From the NCBI RefSeq assembly GCF_013488225.1, contig NZ_CP041241.1, positions 248,001 through 312,000 on the forward strand: a stretch of 64,000 bases of DNA, written 5' to 3'. Below, one piece after another: positions 55,266 to 63,756 of the stretch; position 1 is the first letter of the stretch, and each line of letters begins with the position of its first letter. Position numbers and translations under genes: made by a program. Below the pieces are notes generated by a model, which had not been told where the DNA came from, did not search any database, and was given only the letters and a program-made list of their open reading frames with translations. Source of the stretch: Sinorhizobium mexicanum (lineage in GTDB: Bacteria > Pseudomonadota > Alphaproteobacteria > Rhizobiales > Rhizobiaceae).

Positions 55266-56414
55266 ATGGCGACGATCAAGGCGCTGACCTGGGACCATCC
55301 GCGCGGTTACAATGCGCTCGCCGCCGCTTCAAAGCGCGACGAGGTGATCGCCGCCGGTCTCGACATACAGTGGGAAAAGCAGCCGCTCGAAGGCTTCGAA
55401 TCTCACCCGATCGCGGACCTTTGCGCCCGTTACGACCTCGTCGTCATCGACCATCCGCATGTCGGTGAAGCGGTGGCCGGCGACTGTCTGCGTTCGCTCG
55501 AAAGCGTTTTCGGCGAGGACACCGTGAGACAACTCGGCGCCGACAGCATCGGCCCGTCGCTTTCGAGCTATCGCTATGCCGGGAAGCACTGGGCTTTGCC
55601 GCTCGATGCAGCCACGCAGGTCATGGCCTTGCGCGCCGATCATATCGAAGGCGGCGCGCCAAAGACCTGGGATGCGGTTCTCGACGTTTCGAAGCGAACC
55701 GGCAAAGTGGCCTTGTCTCTCGCGGGACCCCATGCAGCGCTGAGCTTCCTTTCGATCGCCGCTGCCCATGGCGAGCCGCCGGCCGAAGCCGATCCGGATA
55801 TGCTGGTCTCCAACGAGATCGGCCGGGCGGTCTACGACCTGATGTCCGAGCTCGCATCGCACAGCCCTCGCTCTGTGCGCGACAAGAATCCGATTAGTAT
55901 CCTCGGCCACATGGCACACGAGGCCGACGTCATTCTCTGCCCGCTCGTCTACGGCTACGTGAACTATGCCGCACCGACCGAAGGCCATGTCGTCACGTTT
56001 GCCGACGCACCACGCCGTACCCCTGGCGGTCGGCCGGGCTCGACACTCGGCGGCACCGGCATCGGCATTTCCAAACGGTGTGATCCGGGCCCGGAGCTGA
56101 AAGCGCATCTCCTCTGGCTCATGAGCCACGATGCACAGATCGGTTTCATCCCTGGCCATGACGGTCAGCCGTCCCGGCGGGAGGCCTGGCATGACGCCGG
56201 GGTGAACGCCCGCTGGGGCAACTTTTACAAGAATACTGCCGAGACGCTTGAGGCTGCCTACGTGCGCCCGCGCCACCATGGCTACATCGCCTTTCAGGGC
56301 AAAGCATCCGCGCTCCTGCGCGACGCGTTCGAAGCGCGCGCTGAAGCGTCGGGCGTGCTTGCTCGGCTGCAGGAACTCTATCAGGCCCACCGTCGGGCTG
56401 GCGAGGAGCGATAG
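55266..56414 (+). CDS. Solute-binding-protein-fold protein without signal peptide
   Basis: A 382-residue protein resembling family 1 extracellular solute-binding proteins (SBP_bac_1/8). LTWDHPRGYNALAAASKRDE, VVIDHPHVGEAVAGDCLRSL, YAGKHWALPLDAATQVMALR, APKTWDAVLDVSKRTGKVAL and LGGTGIGISKRCDPGPEL are binding-fold blocks. The N-terminus MATIKALTWDHPRG starts straight at the first beta strand: no hydrophobic segment, no lipobox and no twin-Arg signal, so it should stay in the cytoplasm. It is sandwiched between the CoA-transferase (3-base gap) and crotonase (10-base gap) genes. It may be an enzyme or acid-presenting subunit derived from a binding protein; the function is not known to me. Confidence 0.8.
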   Translation: MATIKALTWDHPRGYNALAAASKRDEVIAAGLDIQWEKQPLEGFESHPIADLCARYDLVVIDHPHVGEAVAGDCLRSLESVFGEDTVRQLGADSIGPSLSSYRYAGKHWALPLDAATQVMALRADHIEGGAPKTWDAVLDVSKRTGKVALSLAGPHAALSFLSIAAAHGEPPAEADPDMLVSNEIGRAVYDLMSELASHSPRSVRDKNPISILGHMAHEADVILCPLVYGYVNYAAPTEGHVVTFADAPRRTPGGRPGSTLGGTGIGISKRCDPGPELKAHLLWLMSHDAQIGFIPGHDGQPSRREAWHDAGVNARWGNFYKNTAETLEAAYVRPRHHGYIAFQGKASALLRDAFEARAEASGVLARLQELYQAHRRAGEER

Positions 56415-56423
56415 GAGAATACG

Positions 56424-57194
56424 ATGACGGAGGAGATCATTTTTGAGGTGGACGGCGCGATTGCGACGATCACCTTGAACCGCCCGGCCAAGCTGAACGC
56501 CGTGACGCCCGAAATGGCGGATGCCATCGTGGAGGCGGTCAGGGAATGCAACGACAGCGATGCGATCCGCTGCGTCATCCTGACCGGGGCAGGGGAGCGC
56601 GCCTTCTGCGCCGGCTCCGACATTCGCGAACTCGACACCTATGAGACGCCGTGGCAGTTCCGCAATCGTCCGGACTATTGCGACGCGTTCCATGCGCTGC
56701 TGAAGCCGACGATCGCCGCCGTGAATGGCTACGCCTTTGGCGGTGGGCTTGAAACGGCCATGGCCTGCGATATTCGCATCGCCGCGGCGAATGCGCAGTT
56801 CGCTGCTCCCGAGATCAAGCTTGGCTGGATCGGCGGTGGCGGTATGGCAGCCGGCCTCGTCCACTCCATGGGCATGTCGAATGCCGCGCTGATGATCATG
56901 ACGGGCGATCCGATCTCAGCCGAGAAGGCGCTGAGCTGGGGTCTCGTCAGCGAGGTCGTCAGCTCCGAAGAGCTGCTGCCGCGTGCACGCGCCGTCGCCG
57001 AAACGATCGCATCCCGCGCCCCGATCGCCGCCGAAACCGCCAAGCTGAACCTTAAGGCCGCCGTCTCCATGCCGCATGACAAGGCCGTGGAATACGAGCG
57101 CGATCTCCAGACGATCTGCTTTGCCACCGAGGACGCCAGGGAGGGCCGGCAAGCCTTCAAGGAAAAGCGTTCGCCCGTTTTCCGGCGGCGTTAG
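56424..57194 (+). CDS. Enoyl-CoA hydratase/isomerase (crotonase) family protein
   Basis: A 256-residue crotonase. The oxyanion-hole segments are FCAGSDIRELDT and GYAFGGGLETAMACDIRIAA. The first catalytic Glu is present in AAPEIKLGWIGG (equivalent to Glu144 of rat hydratase), but the second (Glu164) is replaced by Leu in NAALMIMTGDPISAEKAL. This points to an isomerase, dehalogenase, hydrolase or decarboxylase-type reaction rather than plain hydration. AGGAG precedes the ATG. Third in the CoA-transferase operon; it should act on the CoA thioester made upstream. Confidence 0.9.
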   Translation: MTEEIIFEVDGAIATITLNRPAKLNAVTPEMADAIVEAVRECNDSDAIRCVILTGAGERAFCAGSDIRELDTYETPWQFRNRPDYCDAFHALLKPTIAAVNGYAFGGGLETAMACDIRIAAANAQFAAPEIKLGWIGGGGMAAGLVHSMGMSNAALMIMTGDPISAEKALSWGLVSEVVSSEELLPRARAVAETIASRAPIAAETAKLNLKAAVSMPHDKAVEYERDLQTICFATEDAREGRQAFKEKRSPVFRRR

Positions 57195-57202
57195 GGGCAG
57201 GC

Positions 57203-58159
57203 ATGGACGCGGGACTCTCCACCATCAAGCGGTTTGGCCGACATCGGGAGGCATCGGTTCTGCTGATGCTCGTCGCTGTCACCGTCTATCTTGCCTTTGC
57301 GAGCGACTATTTTCTGTCGCCACGCAATCTTCTGAACGTAGGCCGTCAGGCATCGGTCGTTGCGATCGTGGCGCTGGGGCAGGCGCTGGTCATCATCGGC
57401 CGCGGCATCGATCTTTCTGTCGGCTCGGTCATTGGACTTTCGGCCGTCGTCGCGGCGGTTGTCATCCGTGATACCGGTGTAGAGAGCATTGGCCTTGCAG
57501 CCGGCCTGCTTACAGGCCTTGCCTGCGGCATCGTCAACGGCCTGCTTTACACTCGGCTGAAAATCAATCCGTTCATAGCCACCCTCGGTACGCTTTCCGT
57601 CGCGCGCGGCGTCGCGCTGCTGATGACGGGCGGTATTCCGGTGTCGATGGGCGGATTTGCCGAGTTCGTCGGTGCGGGCCGCATCGCCGGCATTCCGGTA
57701 TCCTTCCTGCTGATGGTGGTGCTGGCGATAGCCGTTCATATCTTTGCGGTGCGCACTGTGCGCGGCCGGGAGATCTACGCGATCGGCGATAATCCCAAGG
57801 CTGCGCGGCTTGCTGGCGTCGACCTCAAGGCGACGCGCTTGTTCGTTTTCGCTTTCTGCGGTCTGCTCGCCGGTCTCGGCGGGCTGATCCTGTCCGGCAA
57901 CCTGGCCAGCGCCGATCCGAATCTCGGCATGGGCTACGAACTCGACGTAATCGCCGCCGTCATCCTGGGCGGAACCGCGCTCAGCGGTGGCCGCGGCTCG
58001 ATCGTCGGCGTCGTCATCGGCGCGCTGCTGATGGCGCTTCTCAACAATGCCTTCGTGCTGCTCGGCATCTCCGCCTACTGGCAGGTGGTCACCAAGGGCC
58101 TCGTGATCATCTTCGCGGTGGCGTTGGACGGGCTTCAGCGCGGCGGCGACGACGATTGA
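57203..58159 (+). CDS. Sugar ABC transporter permease (RbsC family)
   Basis: A 318-residue permease of the BPD_transp_2 family with intact VIIGRGIDLSVGSVIGLSAV, LKINPFIATLGTLSVARGVA and VIAAVILGGTALSGGRGSIV blocks. The ATG lies 8 bases after the crotonase stop, so the second sugar transporter is part of the CoA-transferase operon. As the only permease gene of this set, it probably homodimerises. Confidence 0.94.
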   Translation: MDAGLSTIKRFGRHREASVLLMLVAVTVYLAFASDYFLSPRNLLNVGRQASVVAIVALGQALVIIGRGIDLSVGSVIGLSAVVAAVVIRDTGVESIGLAAGLLTGLACGIVNGLLYTRLKINPFIATLGTLSVARGVALLMTGGIPVSMGGFAEFVGAGRIAGIPVSFLLMVVLAIAVHIFAVRTVRGREIYAIGDNPKAARLAGVDLKATRLFVFAFCGLLAGLGGLILSGNLASADPNLGMGYELDVIAAVILGGTALSGGRGSIVGVVIGALLMALLNNAFVLLGISAYWQVVTKGLVIIFAVALDGLQRGGDDD

Positions 58160-58182
58160 TCATTCCAACGGAGGAAATGAAA

Positions 58183-59157
58183 ATGATCAGCAGACTTCTG
58201 AAAACAACGGCCGCTGCCGCATTCGGCCTGGCCTCGATCCTGGCTGCGGCACAGGCGAGCGAGCCGCCGGAAGGCGGTACTGTGGCCGCCGTCGAAAACA
58301 CCAAGGGGCCGATCAAGATCGCGTTTCTGTCGTTCCAGAACAACCCGTTCTGGACGCCGGTCACCGAAGGCGCGAAGGCTGCCAACAAGTACCTGGAGAA
58401 CTTCAACGCGACCGTGGATTTCGTCGACCTTGGCAACGAGCTCTCGGCTGAGGCTGTCGTCGCCGGCATCGAGGGCGCGCTCGCAAAGCAATATAACGGC
58501 ATCGTCGTCGTGCCGATCTTCGACGGCACCGCGCGCATCATCAACGAAGCGACGGAAGCCGGCGTCCCCGTCTTCAACATCGTCGCGGAAGGTGCCGCTC
58601 CATCGGAACGTCTCGCCTTCATCGGCCAGGACGCGGCCTCGGCCGGCGAGCAGATCGGCAAGTTCATTCAGGAAAAGACGGGCGGCAAGGGCAAGCTCGG
58701 CGTAATCACCGGCTACTTCGGTGCCACCCAACATACCCAGCGCATGAATGGCGCGCTCGACTACCTCAAGGCCAATGCGCCTGACCTTCAGGTCGTCGGG
58801 CCGTTCGAGAACAAGGACAAGGCCGAAGAAGCCTATTCGCTGGTCCAAGACATGGTGACCTCAAATCCGGACCTCTCCATGGTCTATGTGACCGCCGGTG
58901 GCCCTTTCGGTGCAGCCAAGGCCATCAAGGACCTCGGCCTGACCGGCAAGATCGGCGTCGTCGGATTCGACCACACGCCCGACAACATGGCCTATCTGAA
59001 GACCGGTGAAATGGTCGGCCTGCTCGACCAGGCTCCTTATCAGCAGGCCCTCGATGCCAGCGTCATGCTCTACAACTACCTCGTTGCCGGCACTGCGCCG
59101 CCCGCGAAGGTCATCCCGGTCGTCGGCAAGCTGCTGACCCCCGCCGATGCAAAATAA
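58183..59157 (+). CDS. Sugar ABC transporter periplasmic binding protein
   Basis: A 324-residue RbsB-type binding protein with signal peptide MISRLLKTTAAAAFGLASIL and probable cleavage after AQA. The mature part has IKIAFLSFQNNPFWTPVTEG, VVVPIFDGTARIINEATEAG, YVTAGGPFGAAKAIKDLGLT and VVGFDHTPDNMAYLKTGEM. ATG 58183 is preferred with GGAGG eight bases upstream; ATG 58177 is the alternative. Its gene order, permease then binding protein then ATPase, is unusual for this family. Its 3-prime end overlaps the ATPase start by 11 bases. Confidence 0.92.
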   Translation: MISRLLKTTAAAAFGLASILAAAQASEPPEGGTVAAVENTKGPIKIAFLSFQNNPFWTPVTEGAKAANKYLENFNATVDFVDLGNELSAEAVVAGIEGALAKQYNGIVVVPIFDGTARIINEATEAGVPVFNIVAEGAAPSERLAFIGQDAASAGEQIGKFIQEKTGGKGKLGVITGYFGATQHTQRMNGALDYLKANAPDLQVVGPFENKDKAEEAYSLVQDMVTSNPDLSMVYVTAGGPFGAAKAIKDLGLTGKIGVVGFDHTPDNMAYLKTGEMVGLLDQAPYQQALDASVMLYNYLVAGTAPPAKVIPVVGKLLTPADAK

Positions 59158-60700
59158 CACAACCGATGCAATGACGGACGTGGAACGCGGCTCCCATTCC
59201 GGCCTATCAAGGGAACCGCTCGTGCGTGCACGGGCGGTCGCCAAGGCCTTCTCCGGCAATGCCGTTCTCCATTCCGTCGATCTCGACCTTTATCCGGGCG
59301 AGGTCGTGGGACTGCTTGGCGAAAACGGTGCCGGCAAATCGACGCTGATGCACATCCTGTCGGGCGGCCTCCAGGCGGATTCCGGCAGGATCGAGCTTGC
59401 TGGCCAGCCCGTGCAGTTCGGCAATGTCAGCGACGGCATCGACGCCGGCATCAGCTTTGTTCACCAGGAGCTCTCCGTAGTTGGCGCGCTGTCGGTCGCC
59501 GAAAATCTCTACCTCGGCCGCTTCCCGAAGACCCGCCTCGGCTTCGTCGACTACGCCTTGATGCGGGCATCGTCGAAGGCCCTGCTGCACAGGGTAGGTG
59601 CCGGCAATATCGATCCCGCTCAGGAAGCGGGCGCATTGCGCGCCGGCGAGCAGCAACTTATCGAAATCGCAAAGGCAGCCAGACGGCAGCCGCGACTGCT
59701 CATCCTCGATGAACCGACATCCTCGCTCACGCCACACGAGGTCGAAAGCTTCTTTGCCTATGTGCGCACAGCGCGCGCAGCCGGTACGGCAATCATCTTC
59801 ATTACCCATCGGCTGGAAGAGGCGCTCGGCCTTTGCGACCGGTTGGTCGTGTTGCGCAACGGCGCGATCGTCAGCGAGCGAAAGCCGGCGGATACCTCAC
59901 GCGATCAGCTCATCGCCGACATGACCGGCAAGCCGGCCATCTACGACTACAAGCCGCGGCCGATCGACCACGGAACGGTCGCGCTATCGCTCAGGAACGT
60001 ATCGGACGGCCATCATCTCCAGGATATCAACCTCGAGGTTCGGCGCGGCGAGATCCTTGGCCTCTTTGGCCTCGTGGGTGCAGGTCGCACCGAGCTTCTG
60101 GACGTCGTGCATGGCGTTCGAAAGCCGATTGCCGGTGAGCTTTCCCTCAATGGACGGCCCTTCTCGCCGAAATCGCCGAGCGAGGCAGTCAAGGCGGGTG
60201 TTGCTCTCGTGCCGGAAGGCCGGAAGACGGCAGGCATCCTCCCTCAGCATTCCGTGCGCGAGAACGCGGCCGTCTCCAGCCTTCGCCGGTTTGCAGGCCG
60301 CTTATTTTCCGATCTGCGAGGCGAACCAGATCGCATGGCGGCGTTCACCAAAAGCCTCGGCATACGCATGGCCAACGACCTTCAGCCCATCTCCACGCTC
60401 TCCGGCGGGAACCAGCAGAAGGTCATCTTCGCCCGCGCGCTGATGGCGGAGCCGCGTCTTCTGCTGCTCGACGAGCCGACCCATGGTGTCGATGTCGGCG
60501 CGAAGGCCGATCTCTACGCCATCATATCCAAGGCTGCGGAAAGCGGCCTGACCGTCCTCATGGCGTCGTCGGAAGTGCCAGAGATCCTGGCGCTTTGCGA
60601 TCGCGTCGCGGTGCTCTCGAAAGGCCGGCTCGCCGGTCTGCTCGACCGCGATCAGATGAGCGAGGAGCGGATGCTGAGGCTCGCCTTCAGCGAGCATTGA
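59147..60700 (+). CDS. Sugar ABC transporter, RbsA-type duplicated ATPase
   Basis: A 517-residue double ATPase. Walker A GENGAGKST (58-66), FVHQELSVVGALSV, LRAGEQQLIEIAKAARR and Walker B LLILDEPTSSLTP form domain 1. Domain 2 has the degenerate GLVGAGRTELLD, LSGGNQQKVIFARALM and LLLLDEPTHGVDVGAK. It energises the permease from 57203. ATG 59147 lies inside the binding-protein gene end; ATG 59171 is an alternative. Intact and fused, unlike the split homologue 8 kb away. Confidence 0.94.
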   Translation: MQNNTTDAMTDVERGSHSGLSREPLVRARAVAKAFSGNAVLHSVDLDLYPGEVVGLLGENGAGKSTLMHILSGGLQADSGRIELAGQPVQFGNVSDGIDAGISFVHQELSVVGALSVAENLYLGRFPKTRLGFVDYALMRASSKALLHRVGAGNIDPAQEAGALRAGEQQLIEIAKAARRQPRLLILDEPTSSLTPHEVESFFAYVRTARAAGTAIIFITHRLEEALGLCDRLVVLRNGAIVSERKPADTSRDQLIADMTGKPAIYDYKPRPIDHGTVALSLRNVSDGHHLQDINLEVRRGEILGLFGLVGAGRTELLDVVHGVRKPIAGELSLNGRPFSPKSPSEAVKAGVALVPEGRKTAGILPQHSVRENAAVSSLRRFAGRLFSDLRGEPDRMAAFTKSLGIRMANDLQPISTLSGGNQQKVIFARALMAEPRLLLLDEPTHGVDVGAKADLYAIISKAAESGLTVLMASSEVPEILALCDRVAVLSKGRLAGLLDRDQMSEERMLRLAFSEH

Positions 60701-60758
60701 CCAGGACCGCCGCCGGTCAGTGGCGGCAATGAATGACATTCAATCAAGGGAGGATGAA

Positions 60759-62141
60759 TTGACGACGGAAACCTTGGACAAGTCGAAAGCGCTCGCCAGG
60801 ACTATCTTCGCCAGCACGATCGGTACGGTTGTCGAATGGTACGACTTCATCCTGTATGCGACGGCGGCGGCACTGATCTTCAACCATCTATTCTTCCCGC
60901 AGTTCGATCCGACAACCGGGATCCTCGCCTCGTTCGCGACCTACGCGGTCGGCTTCCTCGTGCGGCCGATCGGCGGGATCGTGTTCGGCTGGATGGGCGA
61001 CCGCATCGGCCGCAAGCCGGTGTTGATGCTGACCCTCATAATGATGGGTGTGAGCACGACCTTGGTCGGCTGCCTTCCGACCTATGAAACCATCGGCATC
61101 TGGGCGCCTGTTCTTTTGCTTCTCCTGCGTGTCGTCCAGGGGTTGGGCGCTGGTGCGGAATATGCAGGTGCGGTGGTGATGGCGGGCGAAGTTGCTGGAA
61201 CGCGCCGCGGCCTCTTCGCGAGCCTTCCTGCGGCCGCCGTTGACGTGGCGACGATCCTTGCGTCAGGAGTGTTCGCGCTGTTCACCCTGCTGCCGGAAGA
61301 CGACTTCAACTCCTGGGGATGGCGCATTCCCTTCCTCGCCAGCGGCCTGGTGCTTTTCCTCGGCATCTATATCCGCCAGCGGGTTCCGGAATCGCCGGAG
61401 TTCTTGCAGGTCAAGGAAGAGCGCCGTGACACGAAGCTGCCTGTGGTACAGGTTCTCCGCCAGCATCCCCGCACCATGCTTGCAGCAATGGGAGCAAACC
61501 TCGCGCCCAATCTCTCTTACGTCTTCCAGACCTTCACGCTGGCTTATGCAACATCGAAGCTGGGCTTCGCGCGCGAGATCGTGCTGACCGGTGTCATGCT
61601 GTCGAGTGCGTTCGGCGCGGTAATGTGCGTCGTGTTCGGCGCTCTGTCGGACCGTGTCGGACGCGTTCCGGTCATGGCGATCGGCGCGGGTGTCGCTGCG
61701 GTCTATTCGCTCTTTTACTTCCATATGCTTGGCGCAGGAACGCCGTGGACGGCGGTGCTGCTGATCATCCTTGGCCACGCGATCGGCGCGCGCTCCTCTT
61801 TCGGTGTCCAACCCGCCTTCTATTGCGATATCTTCCCGACGGAGGTGCGCTACAGCGCGATCGCATTCGCACGCGAGGTCACGGGTGCACTGCTGATCGG
61901 ACCGCTGCCGCTGCTCGCGACGACGCTGGTCGAATGGTATGGCTCGCCCTGGCCCGTCGCGATCATCACGGCGGTCTATTGCCTGATTACGCTGGTCTCG
62001 GTTCTGAGCGTCGATCGCGCCCGCCGTCTCGACGCTGAAGCCGCGAAAGCTCAGGCCAATTCGATGGGGGCGGCCGGGACTGCACGTGTCCGGAAAGAGA
62101 CAAAAGCCGGCGATTTCGGTCACCTCGGATTCAAGGAGTAA
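60759..62141 (+). CDS. MFS transporter, metabolite:H+ symporter (MHS) family
   Basis: About 460 residues with 12 predicted membrane helices. STIGTVVEWYDFILYATAAA is the MHS family hallmark, GWMGDRIGRKPVLMLTL the cytoplasmic loop 2-3 motif, and GALSDRVGRVPVMAIG its repeat. The family moves organic acids such as citrate, ketoglutarate, shikimate and aromatic acids. TTG 60759 is chosen because GGGAGG precedes it; ATG 60729 and GTG 60720 are in-frame alternatives without good ribosome sites. It lies 58 bases after the sugar ATPase gene and may import the acid form of the substrate or its product. Confidence 0.9.
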   Translation: MTTETLDKSKALARTIFASTIGTVVEWYDFILYATAAALIFNHLFFPQFDPTTGILASFATYAVGFLVRPIGGIVFGWMGDRIGRKPVLMLTLIMMGVSTTLVGCLPTYETIGIWAPVLLLLLRVVQGLGAGAEYAGAVVMAGEVAGTRRGLFASLPAAAVDVATILASGVFALFTLLPEDDFNSWGWRIPFLASGLVLFLGIYIRQRVPESPEFLQVKEERRDTKLPVVQVLRQHPRTMLAAMGANLAPNLSYVFQTFTLAYATSKLGFAREIVLTGVMLSSAFGAVMCVVFGALSDRVGRVPVMAIGAGVAAVYSLFYFHMLGAGTPWTAVLLIILGHAIGARSSFGVQPAFYCDIFPTEVRYSAIAFAREVTGALLIGPLPLLATTLVEWYGSPWPVAIITAVYCLITLVSVLSVDRARRLDAEAAKAQANSMGAAGTARVRKETKAGDFGHLGFKE

Positions 62142-62145
62142 TCCA

Positions 62146-63294
62146 TTGGACAGCTCAACCAGCGTTTTCGCCAGCGGAATGTTTGTCGGCCGTGCCTGGT
62201 CGCCCGAAGTGGAGGGGCCGATCCTGGTGGCGGTCCGCAACGGCCGTGTCTACGACATTACCTCGAAACAGGCTGCAACCATGCGCGACCTGCTTGAGCT
62301 GGAGGCACCGGCCGCATTCGTGAGCAAGGCGGAGGGCAAGGACGTCGGTTCGCTCGCGGAGTTGCTCTCGATCCGGGAGGCTACACTGTCGCAACTGCAT
62401 CTTCTCGCACCCGTCGATCTCCAGGCGGTAAAGGCCTGCGGCGTGACTTTTGCGCGCTCCATGATCGAGCGGGTGATCGAAGAGCGCGCCGCCGGCAACC
62501 CCGAGCGCGCCGCCGGCATCCGCGAAAAGGTCGCCCAGATCATCGGCACGAGCTTGCGCGATCTGAAGGCGGGCTCCGAGACCGCGCAGAAGGTCAAGGC
62601 CGCGCTGATCGAGGAAGGCCTCTGGTCGCAATATCTCGAAGTCGGGATCGGCCCGGACGCGGAAGTCTTCACCAAGTCACAGGTGATGTCCTCGGTCGGA
62701 ACGGGTGCTGCTGTCGGCCTGCATCCGATCTCGAACTGGAATAACCCCGAGCCGGAGATCGTGCTGGCCGTTGACAGCCAAGGCAAGATCAAAGGCGTCA
62801 CCCTCGGCAACGACGTCAATCTTCGCGATGTCGAGGGTCGCTCCGCGCTCCTCCTCGGCAAGGCCAAGGACAACAACGCCTCCTGTGCGATCGGCCCGTT
62901 CTTCCGTCTGTTCGACGACACTTATTCGATCGAGGACGTCCGCAATGCGGAACTCGATCTCGCCGTCGAAGTTGAGGATGGTTTCGTGCTGCGCGGCAAG
63001 AGTTCCATGAAGGAAATCAGCCGCGATCCCCTCGATCTCGTCGCCCAGACCCGCGGCCGGCACCACCAATATCCCGACGGCTTCGTGCTCTTCCTCGGCA
63101 AGCTCTTCGCACCCGTCGAGGACCGCGACGCGCCGGGCCAAGGCTTCACGCACAAGATCGGCGACGTGGTGACCATCTCCAACGGCCAGCTCGGTGCGCT
63201 CGTCAACCGTGTGAAACTCTCGACCGAGTGCCCGGAATGGACGTTCAGTGCCTCGCATCTGATGCGCAACCTGGCACGGCGTGAGCTGATCTAG
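62146..63294 (+). CDS. Fumarylacetoacetate hydrolase family protein (2-keto-3-deoxyxylonate dehydratase XylX-like)
   Basis: A 382-residue FAH-superfamily protein whose length and C-terminal half resemble the XylX-type 2-keto-3-deoxy-pentonate dehydratases: TKSQVMSSVGTGAAVGLHP, SNWNNPEPEIVLAV, VTLGNDVNLRDVEGRSALLL, KAKDNNASCAIGPFFRLFDD and RHHQYPDGFVLFLGKLFAP. Glu of NNPEPEIVLAV and Asp of GNDVNLRD are metal ligands. TTG 62146, with AAGGAG upstream right after the MFS stop, is the best start; the frame opens at 62086. A sugar-acid dehydratase fits the dehydrogenase and lactonase genes upstream in the region (inference). Confidence 0.87.
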   Translation: MDSSTSVFASGMFVGRAWSPEVEGPILVAVRNGRVYDITSKQAATMRDLLELEAPAAFVSKAEGKDVGSLAELLSIREATLSQLHLLAPVDLQAVKACGVTFARSMIERVIEERAAGNPERAAGIREKVAQIIGTSLRDLKAGSETAQKVKAALIEEGLWSQYLEVGIGPDAEVFTKSQVMSSVGTGAAVGLHPISNWNNPEPEIVLAVDSQGKIKGVTLGNDVNLRDVEGRSALLLGKAKDNNASCAIGPFFRLFDDTYSIEDVRNAELDLAVEVEDGFVLRGKSSMKEISRDPLDLVAQTRGRHHQYPDGFVLFLGKLFAPVEDRDAPGQGFTHKIGDVVTISNGQLGALVNRVKLSTECPEWTFSASHLMRNLARRELI

Positions 63295-63590
63295 TCTCGT
63301 TCATCCGTGGTCTTCGCCGCGCAACCGAGCGGTTTGCCGGGCAGTCGGTCCCGGTTTCCGCCCTTCGCGCGGTGTAGTGACCCTGTAACCAGTCAAGGTG
63401 CGCGCGAACTGGCTCCGGCGCTGAAGCGCCTCGTATGCGCATTGTATTGCTGGACGGCGCCATTGCTCGAGGCATCTCGCCAGTGAATGGCAAGTGGATT
63501 TCTGAGTTTGAACGGCCATCCCCTAGCGGATCACGCGTCAGGTTGCGGTCGGTGCCTATTGTCGGAGGCGAGCCTGGCAGCGATCGGCCA
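63295..63590. other. Intergenic, no gene recognised
   Basis: About 300 bases after the FAH gene. A short forward frame (63435-63638, starting MRIVLLDGAIARGIS) lacks a ribosome site and family features. No clear terminator was seen. Confidence 0.35.
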
Positions 63591-63605
63591 TTTGCATCTT
63601 GCAAA
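63591..63605. promoter_or_regulatory. Inverted repeat TTTGCA-TCT-TGCAAA, candidate operator
   Basis: Perfect 6-bp arms with a 3-base spacer lie about 50 bases ahead of the short frame at 63658, a fitting position for a regulator site of the MaoC operon. It differs from the AGCGCT-type operators, so a different regulator is implied. Confidence 0.4.
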
Positions 63606-63657
63606 GCGGCTCCATATGTGAACAATATCTTTACATAAGAAAAACGAGGAGGAGATC

Positions 63658-63756
63658 ATGCTCGACGACTGCGGTCGCGCCCTTTTGATAAGCACGACCA
63701 ATAATGGCCAACTGCGGAACCTGGCGCGAATCTGTGCAGGACTTCCTCATGAATGA
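63658..63756 (+). CDS. Short upstream ORF overlapping the MaoC start
   Basis: A 32-codon frame, MLDDCGRALLISTTNNGQLR onward to LPHE, with a very strong ribosome site (GAGGAGGAG, 4-6 bases before the ATG). Its stop lies 8 bases past the MaoC ATG (63749), so ribosomes finishing it would be next to the MaoC start. It could be a translational coupling leader, or the degenerate end of another gene. No similarity recognised. Confidence 0.4.
   Translation: MLDDCGRALLISTTNNGQLRNLARICAGLPHE

Noticed and set aside
55329..56864. 511-codon reverse open frame opposite the binding-fold protein and crotonase
   Set aside because: Antisense of two genes with clear motifs; no ribosome site or recognisable domain.
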